From positions 232,617-296,616 of the forward strand of contig CAYPHY010000002.1 in assembly GCA_964410625.1 (NCBI GenBank): DNA of 64,000 nt, written 5' to 3'. Origin of the DNA: CAYPHY01 sp964410625 (GTDB lineage: Bacteria; Chloroflexota; Anaerolineae; Promineifilales; Promineifilaceae). Of the stretch, positions 17,071 through 25,229 are shown in pieces (position 1 is the stretch's first letter; each line of letters opens with the position of its first letter). The position numbers and the translations under genes are program-made. Under the pieces are notes generated by a model, which was given only the letters and a program-made list of their open reading frames with translations, was not told the DNA's origin and made no database searches.

Positions 17071-17637
17071 ATGTTTGACTTTTCCGCGTTTCCGACGCTA
17101 ACCACCGAACGGCTGCTGCTCCGCGAGCTAAGGCAGGAGGATGCGGCCGATGTCTTCGTCTTCCGCAGCGATCCCTATGTCCAACGCTTCAATGCCGAGC
17201 CAATGAAAGCAGTGGCCGAAGCGGAGGAGTTTATTGAGTGGATGCTGGCCCAATATCGGAACCAAAAGCATTTGCTGTGGGGAGTTGCTCTGCAAAACGA
17301 GGACAAGGTGATTGGGTTGGTTGGCTTTGGCGATTGGAGCCGCCACCACAACCGGGCGATGCTCGGCTATGATCTCGCTCGCTCCCATTGGGGACAGGGC
17401 ATTGCCAGCGAAGCGGTGAAACGAATCATCCGTTTTGGCTATGAAGCGATGGAACTTCATCGCATTGAGGCGGTGACGATAGCTGATAACAGCGAGTCGG
17501 TGCGGATGTTGCAACGCTTGGGCTTTCAACTGGAAGGGCTGCGGCGCGAATACTCTCTTGAAGATGATGGCGTCTATCACGATAGCGCCATATATGCATT
17601 ACTCAAACAAGAATATGAGCTACTACATTGGCATTGA
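17071..17637 (+). CDS. RimJ/RimL-type GNAT acetyltransferase
   Basis: 188 residues. The start matches the Acetyltransf_3 family signature (LTTERLLLRELRQEDAADVF). Acetyl-CoA motif A is LGYDLARSHWGQGIASEAV, followed by FGYEAMELHRIEAVTIADN and MLQRLGFQLEGLRREY. Proteins of this group acetylate N-termini of ribosomal proteins, spermidine or antibiotics; the substrate here is unknown. The 3' end overlaps the xylB start by 23 bp, which implies translational coupling with the xylose kinase. Confidence 0.86.
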   Translation: MFDFSAFPTLTTERLLLRELRQEDAADVFVFRSDPYVQRFNAEPMKAVAEAEEFIEWMLAQYRNQKHLLWGVALQNEDKVIGLVGFGDWSRHHNRAMLGYDLARSHWGQGIASEAVKRIIRFGYEAMELHRIEAVTIADNSESVRMLQRLGFQLEGLRREYSLEDDGVYHDSAIYALLKQEYELLHWH

Positions 17638-19108
17638 CTCCTCAACCACGGCAACCAAGGCGTTGCTGATGGATGAACAAGGGACAGTCGTCGGCGTGGC
17701 GGCGACGGAATATCCTTATGATACGCCACGGCCGTTGTGGAGCGAACAACATCCCCATCTTTGGTGGGAGGGGACGGTGAACAGCATCCGCCAGGTGTTG
17801 ACCGAGACGGGCGTGGACGGGGCGGCCGTCAAAGCCATCGGCCTGACCGGGCAAATGCACGGCCTGGTGCTGCTCGATGAGCGCGGCGAGGTGTTGCGTC
17901 CGGCCATCCTCTGGAACGACGGCCGCACCGGGGCCGAATGTGACGAAATCCGCCAGCGTGTCGGCCGCGAACGGCTGATCCAAATCACCGGCAACGACGC
18001 GCTGACCGGCTTCACCGCCCCAAAAATCCTCTGGGTGAAGAACAACGAACCGGCCGTCTATCGTCACATCCGCCACATCTTGCTGCCCAAAGATTACGTC
18101 CGCTTCCGGCTGACCGGCGAGGCGGCGATGGACAAGGCCGATGGCTCCGGCACCATCCTCTTCGACTTGCAAAAGCGCGACTGGTCGCCGGAAGTGGTCG
18201 AGGCGTTGGAGATCAATCCCGATTGGCTGCCGCCGACCTTTGAAGGCACGGCCGTCACCGGCACACTCTCCGCAGAAGCGGCCGAGGCGATTGGCTTGCC
18301 AGCCGGAATCGCCATTATCGCCGGTGGTGGCGACCAGGCGGCCGGGGCGGTGGGCGTCGGCGCGGTCGAGCCGGGGATCGTCTCCCTGGCCCTGGGGACA
18401 TCAGGCGTCGTCTTTGCCAGCAGTGATGAAGCGGCGATTGAACCCGACGGCCGTCTCCATGCCTTTTGCCATGCCGTGCCGGAGACGTGGCATATGATGG
18501 GGGTGATGTTGTCGGCCGCCGGTAGTTTGCGCTGGTTCCGCGACACGCTCTCGCCGGGGACGGCGTTTGGGACGTTGGTGGACGCGGCCGAGGCTGTCCC
18601 CGCTGGAAGCGAAGGGCTACTCTATCTCCCCTATCTGACCGGCGAGCGCACGCCCCATCCCGATCCGCTGGCACGGGGCGGCTTTATCGGCCTGACCGTC
18701 CGCCACACCCGCGACCACATGACTCGCGCCGTCCTCGAAGGGGTCGCCTTTGGTCTGCGCGATAGCTTTGAACTGATGCAGAACGCCGGTCTGCCCCCTG
18801 TCGAGCAGGTGCGCGTCTCCGGTGGTGGGGCGCGGAGCCAACTGTGGCGGCAAATCCTGGCCGATGTGTTGCAGGCGGAGTTGGTGACGGTGAACACCAC
18901 CGAGGGGGCTGCCTATGGTGCAGCATTGCTGGCGGCCGTTGGCATGGGGGCACATCGCACGGTCAGCGAGGCGTGTGCGGCGGCCATCCACGTCACCGGC
19001 AGCGACTCCCCCGGTGCAGCGAGCGCGGCCTATGAAGAACTCTATCCGCTTTACCAGCAACTGTACCCGGCACTAGGCCCCATCTTCCACGAAGTCGCTG
19101 CCCGATGA
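17615..19108 (+). CDS. xylB: Xylulokinase
   Basis: 497 residues from ATG 17615 (MSYYIGIDSSTTATKALL), which gives the normal xylulokinase N-terminus; longer starts would lie inside the acetyltransferase gene. FGGY-family signatures: phosphate-1 motif GIDSSTTATKA, GLTGQMHGLVLLD, ILWNDGRTGAECDE, adenosine region ALGTSGVVFAS, and VSGGGARSQLWRQILADVL. It phosphorylates D-xylulose to xylulose-5-phosphate for the pentose phosphate pathway. No clear ribosome site precedes the start, consistent with coupling to the overlapping upstream gene. CGGCCG occurs 12 times in this gene. Confidence 0.95.
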   Translation: MSYYIGIDSSTTATKALLMDEQGTVVGVAATEYPYDTPRPLWSEQHPHLWWEGTVNSIRQVLTETGVDGAAVKAIGLTGQMHGLVLLDERGEVLRPAILWNDGRTGAECDEIRQRVGRERLIQITGNDALTGFTAPKILWVKNNEPAVYRHIRHILLPKDYVRFRLTGEAAMDKADGSGTILFDLQKRDWSPEVVEALEINPDWLPPTFEGTAVTGTLSAEAAEAIGLPAGIAIIAGGGDQAAGAVGVGAVEPGIVSLALGTSGVVFASSDEAAIEPDGRLHAFCHAVPETWHMMGVMLSAAGSLRWFRDTLSPGTAFGTLVDAAEAVPAGSEGLLYLPYLTGERTPHPDPLARGGFIGLTVRHTRDHMTRAVLEGVAFGLRDSFELMQNAGLPPVEQVRVSGGGARSQLWRQILADVLQAELVTVNTTEGAAYGAALLAAVGMGAHRTVSEACAAAIHVTGSDSPGAASAAYEELYPLYQQLYPALGPIFHEVAAR

Positions 19109-19117
19109 TTACCCCTG

Positions 19118-19220
19118 TAGCGCGATTTGGCAAATCGTGCCTGGAGCACTGGTAGCGACAAACGTCCTCGTTTGTCGAAGCTAGAACGCCTCGGCAGACA
19201 ATCCGGAGGATTGTCGCTAC
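19118..19220. terminator. Cluster of three family K hairpins between convergent genes
   Basis: GCGATTTGGCAAATCGTGC (19122-19140), GACAAACGTCCTCGTTTGTC (19157-19176) and GACAATCCGGAGGATTGTC (19197-19215) follow one another. An outer pair, GTAGCGACA (19152) and TGTCGCTAC (19212), encloses the last two. Located between the stops of xylB and the phosphoesterase, they probably terminate both genes. Confidence 0.6.
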
Positions 19221-19232
19221 GGCGGCAACAGC

Positions 19233-19979
19233 CTACTGCCAATCGGCCGCTAACCAATCGGCATAGGGCATCCCGGCGGTATGGATCGCCTCAACGATGG
19301 CGTCGCGGCCGTATGGCACGCGGCGAAAGTCAACGGAGAGGCGGCCGTTCTCATACGTCAGCATAGCATACTCCGCCCAGATGGGGTTGATGACTTTGCC
19401 AGAGGGCAGCTCCAGATAGGGCAAGCCCACACTGCCAGGGTTGAGCAGCAGCATATCCTGATAGCGGCGCAGCAGCGCGGTGTGGGTATGCCCGCCGACC
19501 AGGGCGGTTGCCCGCTGACCGGCGAGCATCTCGCCTATCGTTTCATCCGATGTGGTGGCACGAATGATGTCACTATGGTGGCGGGGCGAACCGTGGAAGC
19601 AGAGTAAGGTCGCCCCAACCCCCAATGCAATGGGGATGGTTGGCCGAAAGGTGCGAATAAAATCACGGTCGGCGTCGGTCAGTTGGGCGGCCGACCACAA
19701 CTCCGCTTCCATCAACCGCCGTGCATCCTCCAGGCTTTGCCAGGGCCGCTCCTCAAGCTCCCACGGCTGCGGATCTAACGCCCACTCATCGGTGTTGCCC
19801 ATGACGGTGGGAATATTCATCGTTTGCAGACGAGCCAGCACCTGGCGCGGCTGTGGCCCCAACATCGCCACATCACCGAGACAGACGAATTGATCAACCC
19901 CCTGGGCGGCCGCGTCGTTGACGGCCGCTTCCAGGGCGATGTCGTTTCCATGAATATCAGCCAGGAGTGCAATACGCAA
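19233..19979 (-). CDS. YfcE/MJ0936-type metallophosphoesterase
   Basis: 248 residues from TTG 19979, with GAGGA 9 bases upstream. All calcineurin-like metal motifs are present: LLADIHGN (DxH), CLGDVAMLGP (GDxxxxGP), MGNTDE (GNxDE), LCFHGSP and GGHTHTALL (GHTH). These enzymes hydrolyse phosphodiesters or phosphomonoesters, using two metal ions, in the cytoplasm. The natural substrate is not determined for most members. It is convergent with xylB; the gap holds the hairpin cluster. Confidence 0.88.
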   Translation of the reverse strand: MRIALLADIHGNDIALEAAVNDAAAQGVDQFVCLGDVAMLGPQPRQVLARLQTMNIPTVMGNTDEWALDPQPWELEERPWQSLEDARRLMEAELWSAAQLTDADRDFIRTFRPTIPIALGVGATLLCFHGSPRHHSDIIRATTSDETIGEMLAGQRATALVGGHTHTALLRRYQDMLLLNPGSVGLPYLELPSGKVINPIWAEYAMLTYENGRLSVDFRRVPYGRDAIVEAIHTAGMPYADWLAADWQ

Positions 19980-20037
19980 TGTTACTGGTCCTCAATAGTA
20001 TGCTCAAACCAAATCATATGATATGCCGGAGCGCACA

Positions 20038-22059
20038 TTATGCAGGCTGGTTTTCCACTGGCTCGGCCTGAATAAACCGTTCGGCCGCTGCCACCTGCTC
20101 TGCGTCCCCCAGCAAGCCGATGATGTCCCCTTCGGCGAAAGCCACGTTTGACTTCGGGTTTGCTACCACTTGTTGATTACGCACAACAGCGATGACAGAC
20201 GCGCCTACTCTGGCACGCAAATCGGCTTCGCCCAGCGTTTGACCAATCAGCGGGCTGCCCGGCTCTAGCTTGCGCCAGGCGATCTCCATGCCACGCGCGG
20301 CCGAAACCAGTTGGTCAAGCATCCGCCGTTCCTCAATGTTGATCACCGTTGTGTCATAAGCATCGCGCCGCACAGCATCAATGTACCCCTGCACCTGTCC
20401 CACCGGATAATTTAGCCGGATCAAGGTGTGGCGCACAATCTCCAACCCACCTTCCAATTCAGGGTGGATAACGTCCCGCGCCCCATGCTGATCCAACCGC
20501 CGCACGCCCTCAGGGGTAGCAGCGCGGGCGATGATCGGCAGCGAGGGAGCAAGATCACGCGCTCCGGCGACGATCAATTCGGCCGCTGTCTCATCCGGCA
20601 CTGTCACAACTAAGGCGCGCGCCTTATCCAAACCTACATGGGTCAAAATCTCGGAATTGGCTGCATCGCCAAAGAGCGTAGGAATACCGCGCATCTGATA
20701 TTCGGCCGCGCTCACCGCATCCCGTTCCACAACGAGGTAGGGCACTTTTAACTGTTCCAGAACACTGATGATGTGTTCACCCACACGGCCGTACCCCACG
20801 ACCACCACATGGCCGCTTAAACCATGATCATCCCCCGCCTCAGGGGCTACCCCAGCCCGGTTCAGACGCTTCCATAACGCCGGAATGCGCTGCAAAGCTG
20901 CTTCCACAGGCCCAATGAGCCGGAACATAAAGGGATTGAGGATAATCGAAACCAGCGCGCCGGCTAAAATCAACCCATACTGCTCCTGAGTCATCAACCC
21001 CAGAGTAACGCTGGCCGTACCAACAATGAAGGAGAATTCACCGATCTGGCTTAATCCGGCGGCAACAACCAGCATGGTGCGAGCGGACGCGGGTAGCACC
21101 AGCCCCAAGAGAATCGTGATAATCCCTTTGCCAAGGACGATCAGCAAGATGACGGCGATCACTTGCCCAACATTGGACAGCAAGGAAAGCGGGTTGACCA
21201 ACATACCGACGGAGGCAAAGAAGACGGCCGCAAAAATATCGCGGAAAGGCAACACCTCCGCACCCACTTGGTGACTGACTTCCGATTCGCTGATAACCAC
21301 ACCGGCGAGAAATGCCCCCAAGGCTAGCGAGACATTGAATAATACCGCTGCTCCCAGCGCCGTTCCCAGCGCTACCGCCACCACAGCCAAAATAAATAAC
21401 TCCCTCGACCGTGTGTGGGCAATGCGGGTGAGCATCCAGGGTAACACCTTTGCGCCAAGAAAGAGCATTAAAGCGACAAAGATCACGGTGAGGAAAATAG
21501 CCCTGGCTGCGCTAAATAGTGGGTTCCCTCCCTCGCCGCTGCCAACCATAGCCGGTAGTAAGACCAGGATTGCAACCGTCGCCAGGTCTTCAAGAATGAG
21601 CCAGCCAATGGCTACCTGACCATGCGACGTGTGCAGATACCCGTTGTCCGACAGCCCGCGCAGCAGCACAACGGTACTGGCAACGGAGATCGCCAGCCCC
21701 AGGGCCAGACCCGCGCCAATCGACCAGCCCCAAAGCTGGGTTAATCCCAGCCCAACGCCGGTAGCCAGCAAAATCTGTAGAACTGCACCGGGGATGGCAA
21801 CGCTGCGAACATTCCAGAGGTCACGCAGGGAAAAGTGTAACCCCACGCCAAAAAGCATAAAAATGACGCCCAATTCGGCCAGTTGGCTGATGTCGCCCAC
21901 ATCACCGACAAAACCAGGGGTAAAGGGGCCAATAGCCACACCGGCCAGCAAATAACCAACCATGGTGGGCAACTTTAGACGGCGCGCGAGATAGCCACCA
22001 AAAAAGGCGGTGACGAAGACAACACCGATGTTGATCAACAAGGTTAGATTGTGATGCAT
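20038..22059 (-). CDS. CPA2-family cation:proton antiporter with RCK domains (KefB/YbaL-like)
   Basis: 673 residues. About 12 membrane helices form the Na/H-exchanger domain (residues 1-385; GYLLAGVAIGPFTPGFVGD, ISVASTVVLLRGL, LILEDLATVAILVLLPA). Then come an RCK/TrkA-N domain with a Rossmann glycine motif (VVVVGYGRVGEHIISVLEQL, about 415-530) and a C-terminal TrkA-C domain (AWRKLEPGSPLIGQTLGEAD). It probably exports K+ or Na+ in exchange for protons, gated by nucleotide or thiol signals through RCK. AGGAGGAAGG precedes the ATG. It is divergent from a paralogue at 22270. Confidence 0.93.
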   Translation of the reverse strand: MHHNLTLLINIGVVFVTAFFGGYLARRLKLPTMVGYLLAGVAIGPFTPGFVGDVGDISQLAELGVIFMLFGVGLHFSLRDLWNVRSVAIPGAVLQILLATGVGLGLTQLWGWSIGAGLALGLAISVASTVVLLRGLSDNGYLHTSHGQVAIGWLILEDLATVAILVLLPAMVGSGEGGNPLFSAARAIFLTVIFVALMLFLGAKVLPWMLTRIAHTRSRELFILAVVAVALGTALGAAVLFNVSLALGAFLAGVVISESEVSHQVGAEVLPFRDIFAAVFFASVGMLVNPLSLLSNVGQVIAVILLIVLGKGIITILLGLVLPASARTMLVVAAGLSQIGEFSFIVGTASVTLGLMTQEQYGLILAGALVSIILNPFMFRLIGPVEAALQRIPALWKRLNRAGVAPEAGDDHGLSGHVVVVGYGRVGEHIISVLEQLKVPYLVVERDAVSAAEYQMRGIPTLFGDAANSEILTHVGLDKARALVVTVPDETAAELIVAGARDLAPSLPIIARAATPEGVRRLDQHGARDVIHPELEGGLEIVRHTLIRLNYPVGQVQGYIDAVRRDAYDTTVINIEERRMLDQLVSAARGMEIAWRKLEPGSPLIGQTLGEADLRARVGASVIAVVRNQQVVANPKSNVAFAEGDIIGLLGDAEQVAAAERFIQAEPVENQPA

Positions 22060-22269
22060 GTCCTTCCTCCTGTAATGGTTGGATCATGACAACGATCAGA
22101 GCCGTAGCTACTGAATGTACAGTTTCGTGGCACCGCAGCCACGACGTTCGAGTAATTGATTGATCTCATGGCCTATGATCGTAACGCAGGGCGTAATAAT
22201 GACAAGTAACTTGTCCTGAGGTGACAAATGTGCAATAAACCTGTGAGGTCTTGATATAAGGATAAGGAC
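22060..22269. promoter_or_regulatory. Shared divergent promoter region of two antiporters
   Basis: 210 bp without an open frame. Ribosome sites lie at both edges (CAGGAGGAAGG on the minus strand, AAGGATAAGG on the plus strand). None of the low-complexity hairpins found in other gaps is present here, which fits the general pattern that they mark 3' ends rather than promoter-only gaps. Confidence 0.5.
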
Positions 22270-24264
22270 ATGGGAATTGCGGCCGATATTGTGATTGTTG
22301 TTCTCGCTGCGCTCATCGGTGGGATCATTGCCCAGCGATTGAAGCAGCCGCCTATCTTAGGCTACATCCTCGCCGGTATTGTCATTGGCCCCAACACCGG
22401 CGGCATCAGCATCAGTGATAGCCACGACATTGAACTTTTAGCCGAAATTGGTGTAGCGCTGTTGCTCTTCGCGCTTGGATTAGAGTATTCGCTTAAGCAG
22501 CTCCAACCGGTCCGGGCGATTGCTTTGCTCGGCACGCCCCTGCAAATGATTCTAACCATCCTGCTGGGGCTGGGGATAGGCCGGCTTTTCGGCTGGGAGT
22601 GGTTGCCGTCGCTCTGGTTTGGAGCGCTTATTTCCCTTTCCAGCACGATGGTCATCCTGAAAACGTTGATGAACCAGGGGCAATTAGGCACGCTTTCCAG
22701 CCGGGTGATGATTGGCATGTTGATCATCCAGGACCTGGCCGTTGTTCCCCTGATTTTGATCTTGCCCCAGTTAGGCGACCTGGAACACGGGATCGTAACG
22801 TTGGGCTGGGCGGCCGTTCGCGCTGCGCTTTTTCTGGTCGGGATGCTCTTTCTCGGCACCAGAGTCATCCCCTGGTTTTTACACCGCATCGTCGGCTGGA
22901 ACTCGCGCGAACTATTTGTGCTGACCATTACCGCCATTGGCCTCGGCGTCGGCTTCCTCACCTATCAGGTTGGTTTATCATTTGCCTTTGGCGCTTTTGT
23001 GGCCGGGATGGTCCTCAGCGAATCCGATTACAGCCATCAGGCATTGGGTGACATCACACCGCTCCGCGACGTTTTCGGCCTGCTCTTTTTTGTCTCCGTT
23101 GGAATGTTGCTCGATCCCCAATTTCTGATCGAAAATCTAAGCCTGGTGATCACCGTGGTTGCGCTGGTCGCCATTGGCAAGGGGTTGATCTTCGCCCTGA
23201 TCAGCCGCCTGTTTGGGTATGGAAACGTCATTCCACTGGCGGTCGGCCTCGGTTTATTCCAGGTCGGAGAGTTTTCCTTCGTGCTTGCCCTCACGGGGCT
23301 GCGGAGCAATGGAATTGACGCCGATCTTTACGCTTTGGCACTGACTACGGCCATCGTGACGATGTTCCTGACTCCGCTGGCTACGCAGGCCGTTGCCCCC
23401 CTATACAAACTCAGCAAACGCTGGCTGCGCCAGGAGCCGTTGGACACCATTAACCTGCCAAGAGAGGGATTGCGCGATCACGTGATCATTGTCGGCAGCG
23501 GCCGTGTTGGTTACTTCGTCGCCCAGGTGTTGCAACGCACCGGCCAAAGCTTTGTGGTGATCGATATCGCCCAAAACCGCTTTGAACAGGCGAAAGCGGC
23601 GGAAATGCCCGCTATTTATGGAGATGCGACGCATACGAATGTGTTGGAAGCGGCCGAACTCGCCCATGCCCGGCTTTTGCTGATCACCCACGCCTCCATC
23701 GCCATGACGCAATCTATCATCCATTTCGTCGAGCGCGTTAATCCCAATCTGCACATAGTTGCCCGCGCCCGCAGTGTTGAAGCGATGGAAACCTTACATC
23801 AAATGGGCATCTATGAAGTGGTGCAACCGGAGTTTGAGGCCAGCCTGGAGATTGTGCGCCAGGCGCTCTTGCACCTCAACGTTGGCCCTTCGCAAATCCA
23901 GCGCTTTACAGATGATGTGCGCCGCGAATTATATGCCCTGGTCTATGAGGAACACGCCGGTTATCACGTGGTAGCACGACTGAAAAGCGCAGCCCGTTTA
24001 TTAGAGCTAACCTGGGTTCCGATAAACGCCGATAGCCCGCTGGTCGGCTGTACCATTGGTGAACTCCACATCCGTTCCCGAACCGGGGCGAATATTGTCA
24101 GCATAATGCAAAACGGCCGACTTTTACCCAATCCCGACGCCAACTATCGCTTTGCGGCCGATGATATGGTTGCGGTGATGGGCAACGTGGAGCAACTGGC
24201 CGCATTTCAAGAGTTGGCAGAGCCTACCGGCTCGGTACATGAATCAGAAGATATTCTGCTATAA
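22270..24264 (+). CDS. CPA2-family cation:proton antiporter with RCK domains (paralogue)
   Basis: 664 residues with the same architecture as the divergent neighbour: exchanger domain (GYILAGIVIGPNTGGIS, ISLSSTMVILKTLMNQG, MLIIQDLAVVPLILILPQL), RCK-N (VIIVGSGRVGYFVAQVLQRT) and TrkA-C (LTWVPINADSPLVGCTIGEL). AAGGATAAGGAC lies in front of the ATG. The two genes share a 210-bp promoter region, so they may be co-regulated or form a heteromeric pair. The cation is not predictable from sequence. Confidence 0.93.
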   Translation: MGIAADIVIVVLAALIGGIIAQRLKQPPILGYILAGIVIGPNTGGISISDSHDIELLAEIGVALLLFALGLEYSLKQLQPVRAIALLGTPLQMILTILLGLGIGRLFGWEWLPSLWFGALISLSSTMVILKTLMNQGQLGTLSSRVMIGMLIIQDLAVVPLILILPQLGDLEHGIVTLGWAAVRAALFLVGMLFLGTRVIPWFLHRIVGWNSRELFVLTITAIGLGVGFLTYQVGLSFAFGAFVAGMVLSESDYSHQALGDITPLRDVFGLLFFVSVGMLLDPQFLIENLSLVITVVALVAIGKGLIFALISRLFGYGNVIPLAVGLGLFQVGEFSFVLALTGLRSNGIDADLYALALTTAIVTMFLTPLATQAVAPLYKLSKRWLRQEPLDTINLPREGLRDHVIIVGSGRVGYFVAQVLQRTGQSFVVIDIAQNRFEQAKAAEMPAIYGDATHTNVLEAAELAHARLLLITHASIAMTQSIIHFVERVNPNLHIVARARSVEAMETLHQMGIYEVVQPEFEASLEIVRQALLHLNVGPSQIQRFTDDVRRELYALVYEEHAGYHVVARLKSAARLLELTWVPINADSPLVGCTIGELHIRSRTGANIVSIMQNGRLLPNPDANYRFAADDMVAVMGNVEQLAAFQELAEPTGSVHESEDILL

Positions 24265-24299
24265 TGAACCAATAGGACTCAATCTAGCCGAGATAAGCT

Positions 24300-24704
24300 A
24301 TGCAAAAGACCAATACCAATAATGCCCTCAACCAACAAGAGCGCTTTGATAAACGCTTGCAAACGAGTACCATCACATCTGATGTAGTTGACTACGTGGT
24401 TGATAAAATTGCGAGTGGTGTTGATCCATTGCAAATTATCGTGTTCGGCTCTCTCGCCCGTAACACCAATACCGCCACTAGCGATCTCGATATGCTGGTT
24501 GTCCATGATGGTCAAATACCCAGTCGTCAATTGCGCCGTCAAATAGAGAGGCTGTTGTTAGGAAGGCGGTTTGGCGTTGATTTACTGGTTCGCTCAACAG
24601 ACGAAGTTAAGAGAAATGTAGCCGACGGGAACCCATTTTATACAAAGCATATTCTCCGCGACGGAAAAGTGTTGTATGAGCGAACAGCCGAATCGGCCCG
24701 TTGA
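24300..24704 (+). CDS. MNT-type minimal nucleotidyltransferase (antitoxin-like)
   Basis: 134 residues. The nucleotidyltransferase signature GSLARNTNTATSDLDMLVV (GSxAR...SDxD) is intact, with a third acidic residue near RRFGVDLLVRS. MNT proteins pair with HEPN proteins; in characterised systems (e.g. HepT/MntA) the MNT protein AMPylates the HEPN toxin and inactivates it. The HEPN gene follows with a 29-bp overlap but is broken (next entry), so this antitoxin-like gene may be a relic. Confidence 0.82.
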   Translation: MQKTNTNNALNQQERFDKRLQTSTITSDVVDYVVDKIASGVDPLQIIVFGSLARNTNTATSDLDMLVVHDGQIPSRQLRRQIERLLLGRRFGVDLLVRSTDEVKRNVADGNPFYTKHILRDGKVLYERTAESAR

Positions 24705-25016
24705 AACAGTAGAGCAATGGATAAGGTATGCGCTTGGTGATTTAAGCGTGGCCGAGCGCGAATCTCGCTACAAATCGCCAGTTTATCATACAATTTGTTT
24801 TCTCTGCCAGAGTGCGGCCGAAAAACTGCTGAAAGCATATTTAATCGCTCAAGGATGGGAACTGTAAAAGACGCACGATGTTGTTGCTCTTTTGGAGTTG
24901 AGTGCTACATACAACTCTATTTTTAGGAGGGCATTCAACGCTGGGATCATATTGAACGAGTACATTACCGCTGGTCGCTATCCTGACGACATTTCGGTTG
25001 ACCAGATTGGCAAATC
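24676..25016 (+). pseudogene. HEPN-domain gene interrupted by a stop and truncated
   Basis: From ATG 24676 the frame encodes a typical HEPN start (WIRYALGDLSVAERE, CFLCQSAAEKLLKAYLIAQGW). It then meets TAA at 24865-24867, exactly where the family continues with a KTHD-type motif. The same frame resumes directly after the stop with KTHDVVALLELSATYNSIF and LNEYITAGRYPDDI, so the only lesion there is a nonsense codon. The 3' end breaks off near 25016, where the sequence changes to the antisense of a luciferase-like gene. The HEPN RNase motif RxxxxH is not evident. Confidence 0.8.
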
Positions 25017-25172
25017 GGTGACCATTGCCGCGGCCGTCAGGCAGACCCAGGCGTCAATCCCCCACACCGGCTCCCAGACAAAGAAGCCATCCCAACCCGC
25101 TTCCTCTGCTTCACGAGCGAGGTTAGCGGCCGTGCGCGCATCCCCATAGGGCAGAACAAATCCGTACTTCAT
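25017..25172 (-). pseudogene. Truncated luciferase-like (LLM) flavin oxidoreductase fragment
   Basis: The first ~52 residues of an LLM-class oxidoreductase (KYGFVLPYGDARTAANLARE, AGWDGFFVWEPVWGIDAW) start at ATG 25172. After AAAMVT the homology stops, because the frame enters the HEPN gene in antisense (DLPIWSTEM...). A full-length enzyme is about 280-330 residues. This is a gene remnant created by a deletion or rearrangement at about 25017. Confidence 0.8.
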
Positions 25173-25229
25173 CTGTATGGAGCGTTTATTGATTGAGACA
25201 AAGTGTCCCAGTATAGCTACACCAATAAA

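Noticed and set aside
24865..24867. The in-frame stop of the HEPN gene as a recoded amino acid
   Set aside because: The codon is TAA, which is not used for selenocysteine or pyrrolysine, and the gene is also truncated at its 3' end.
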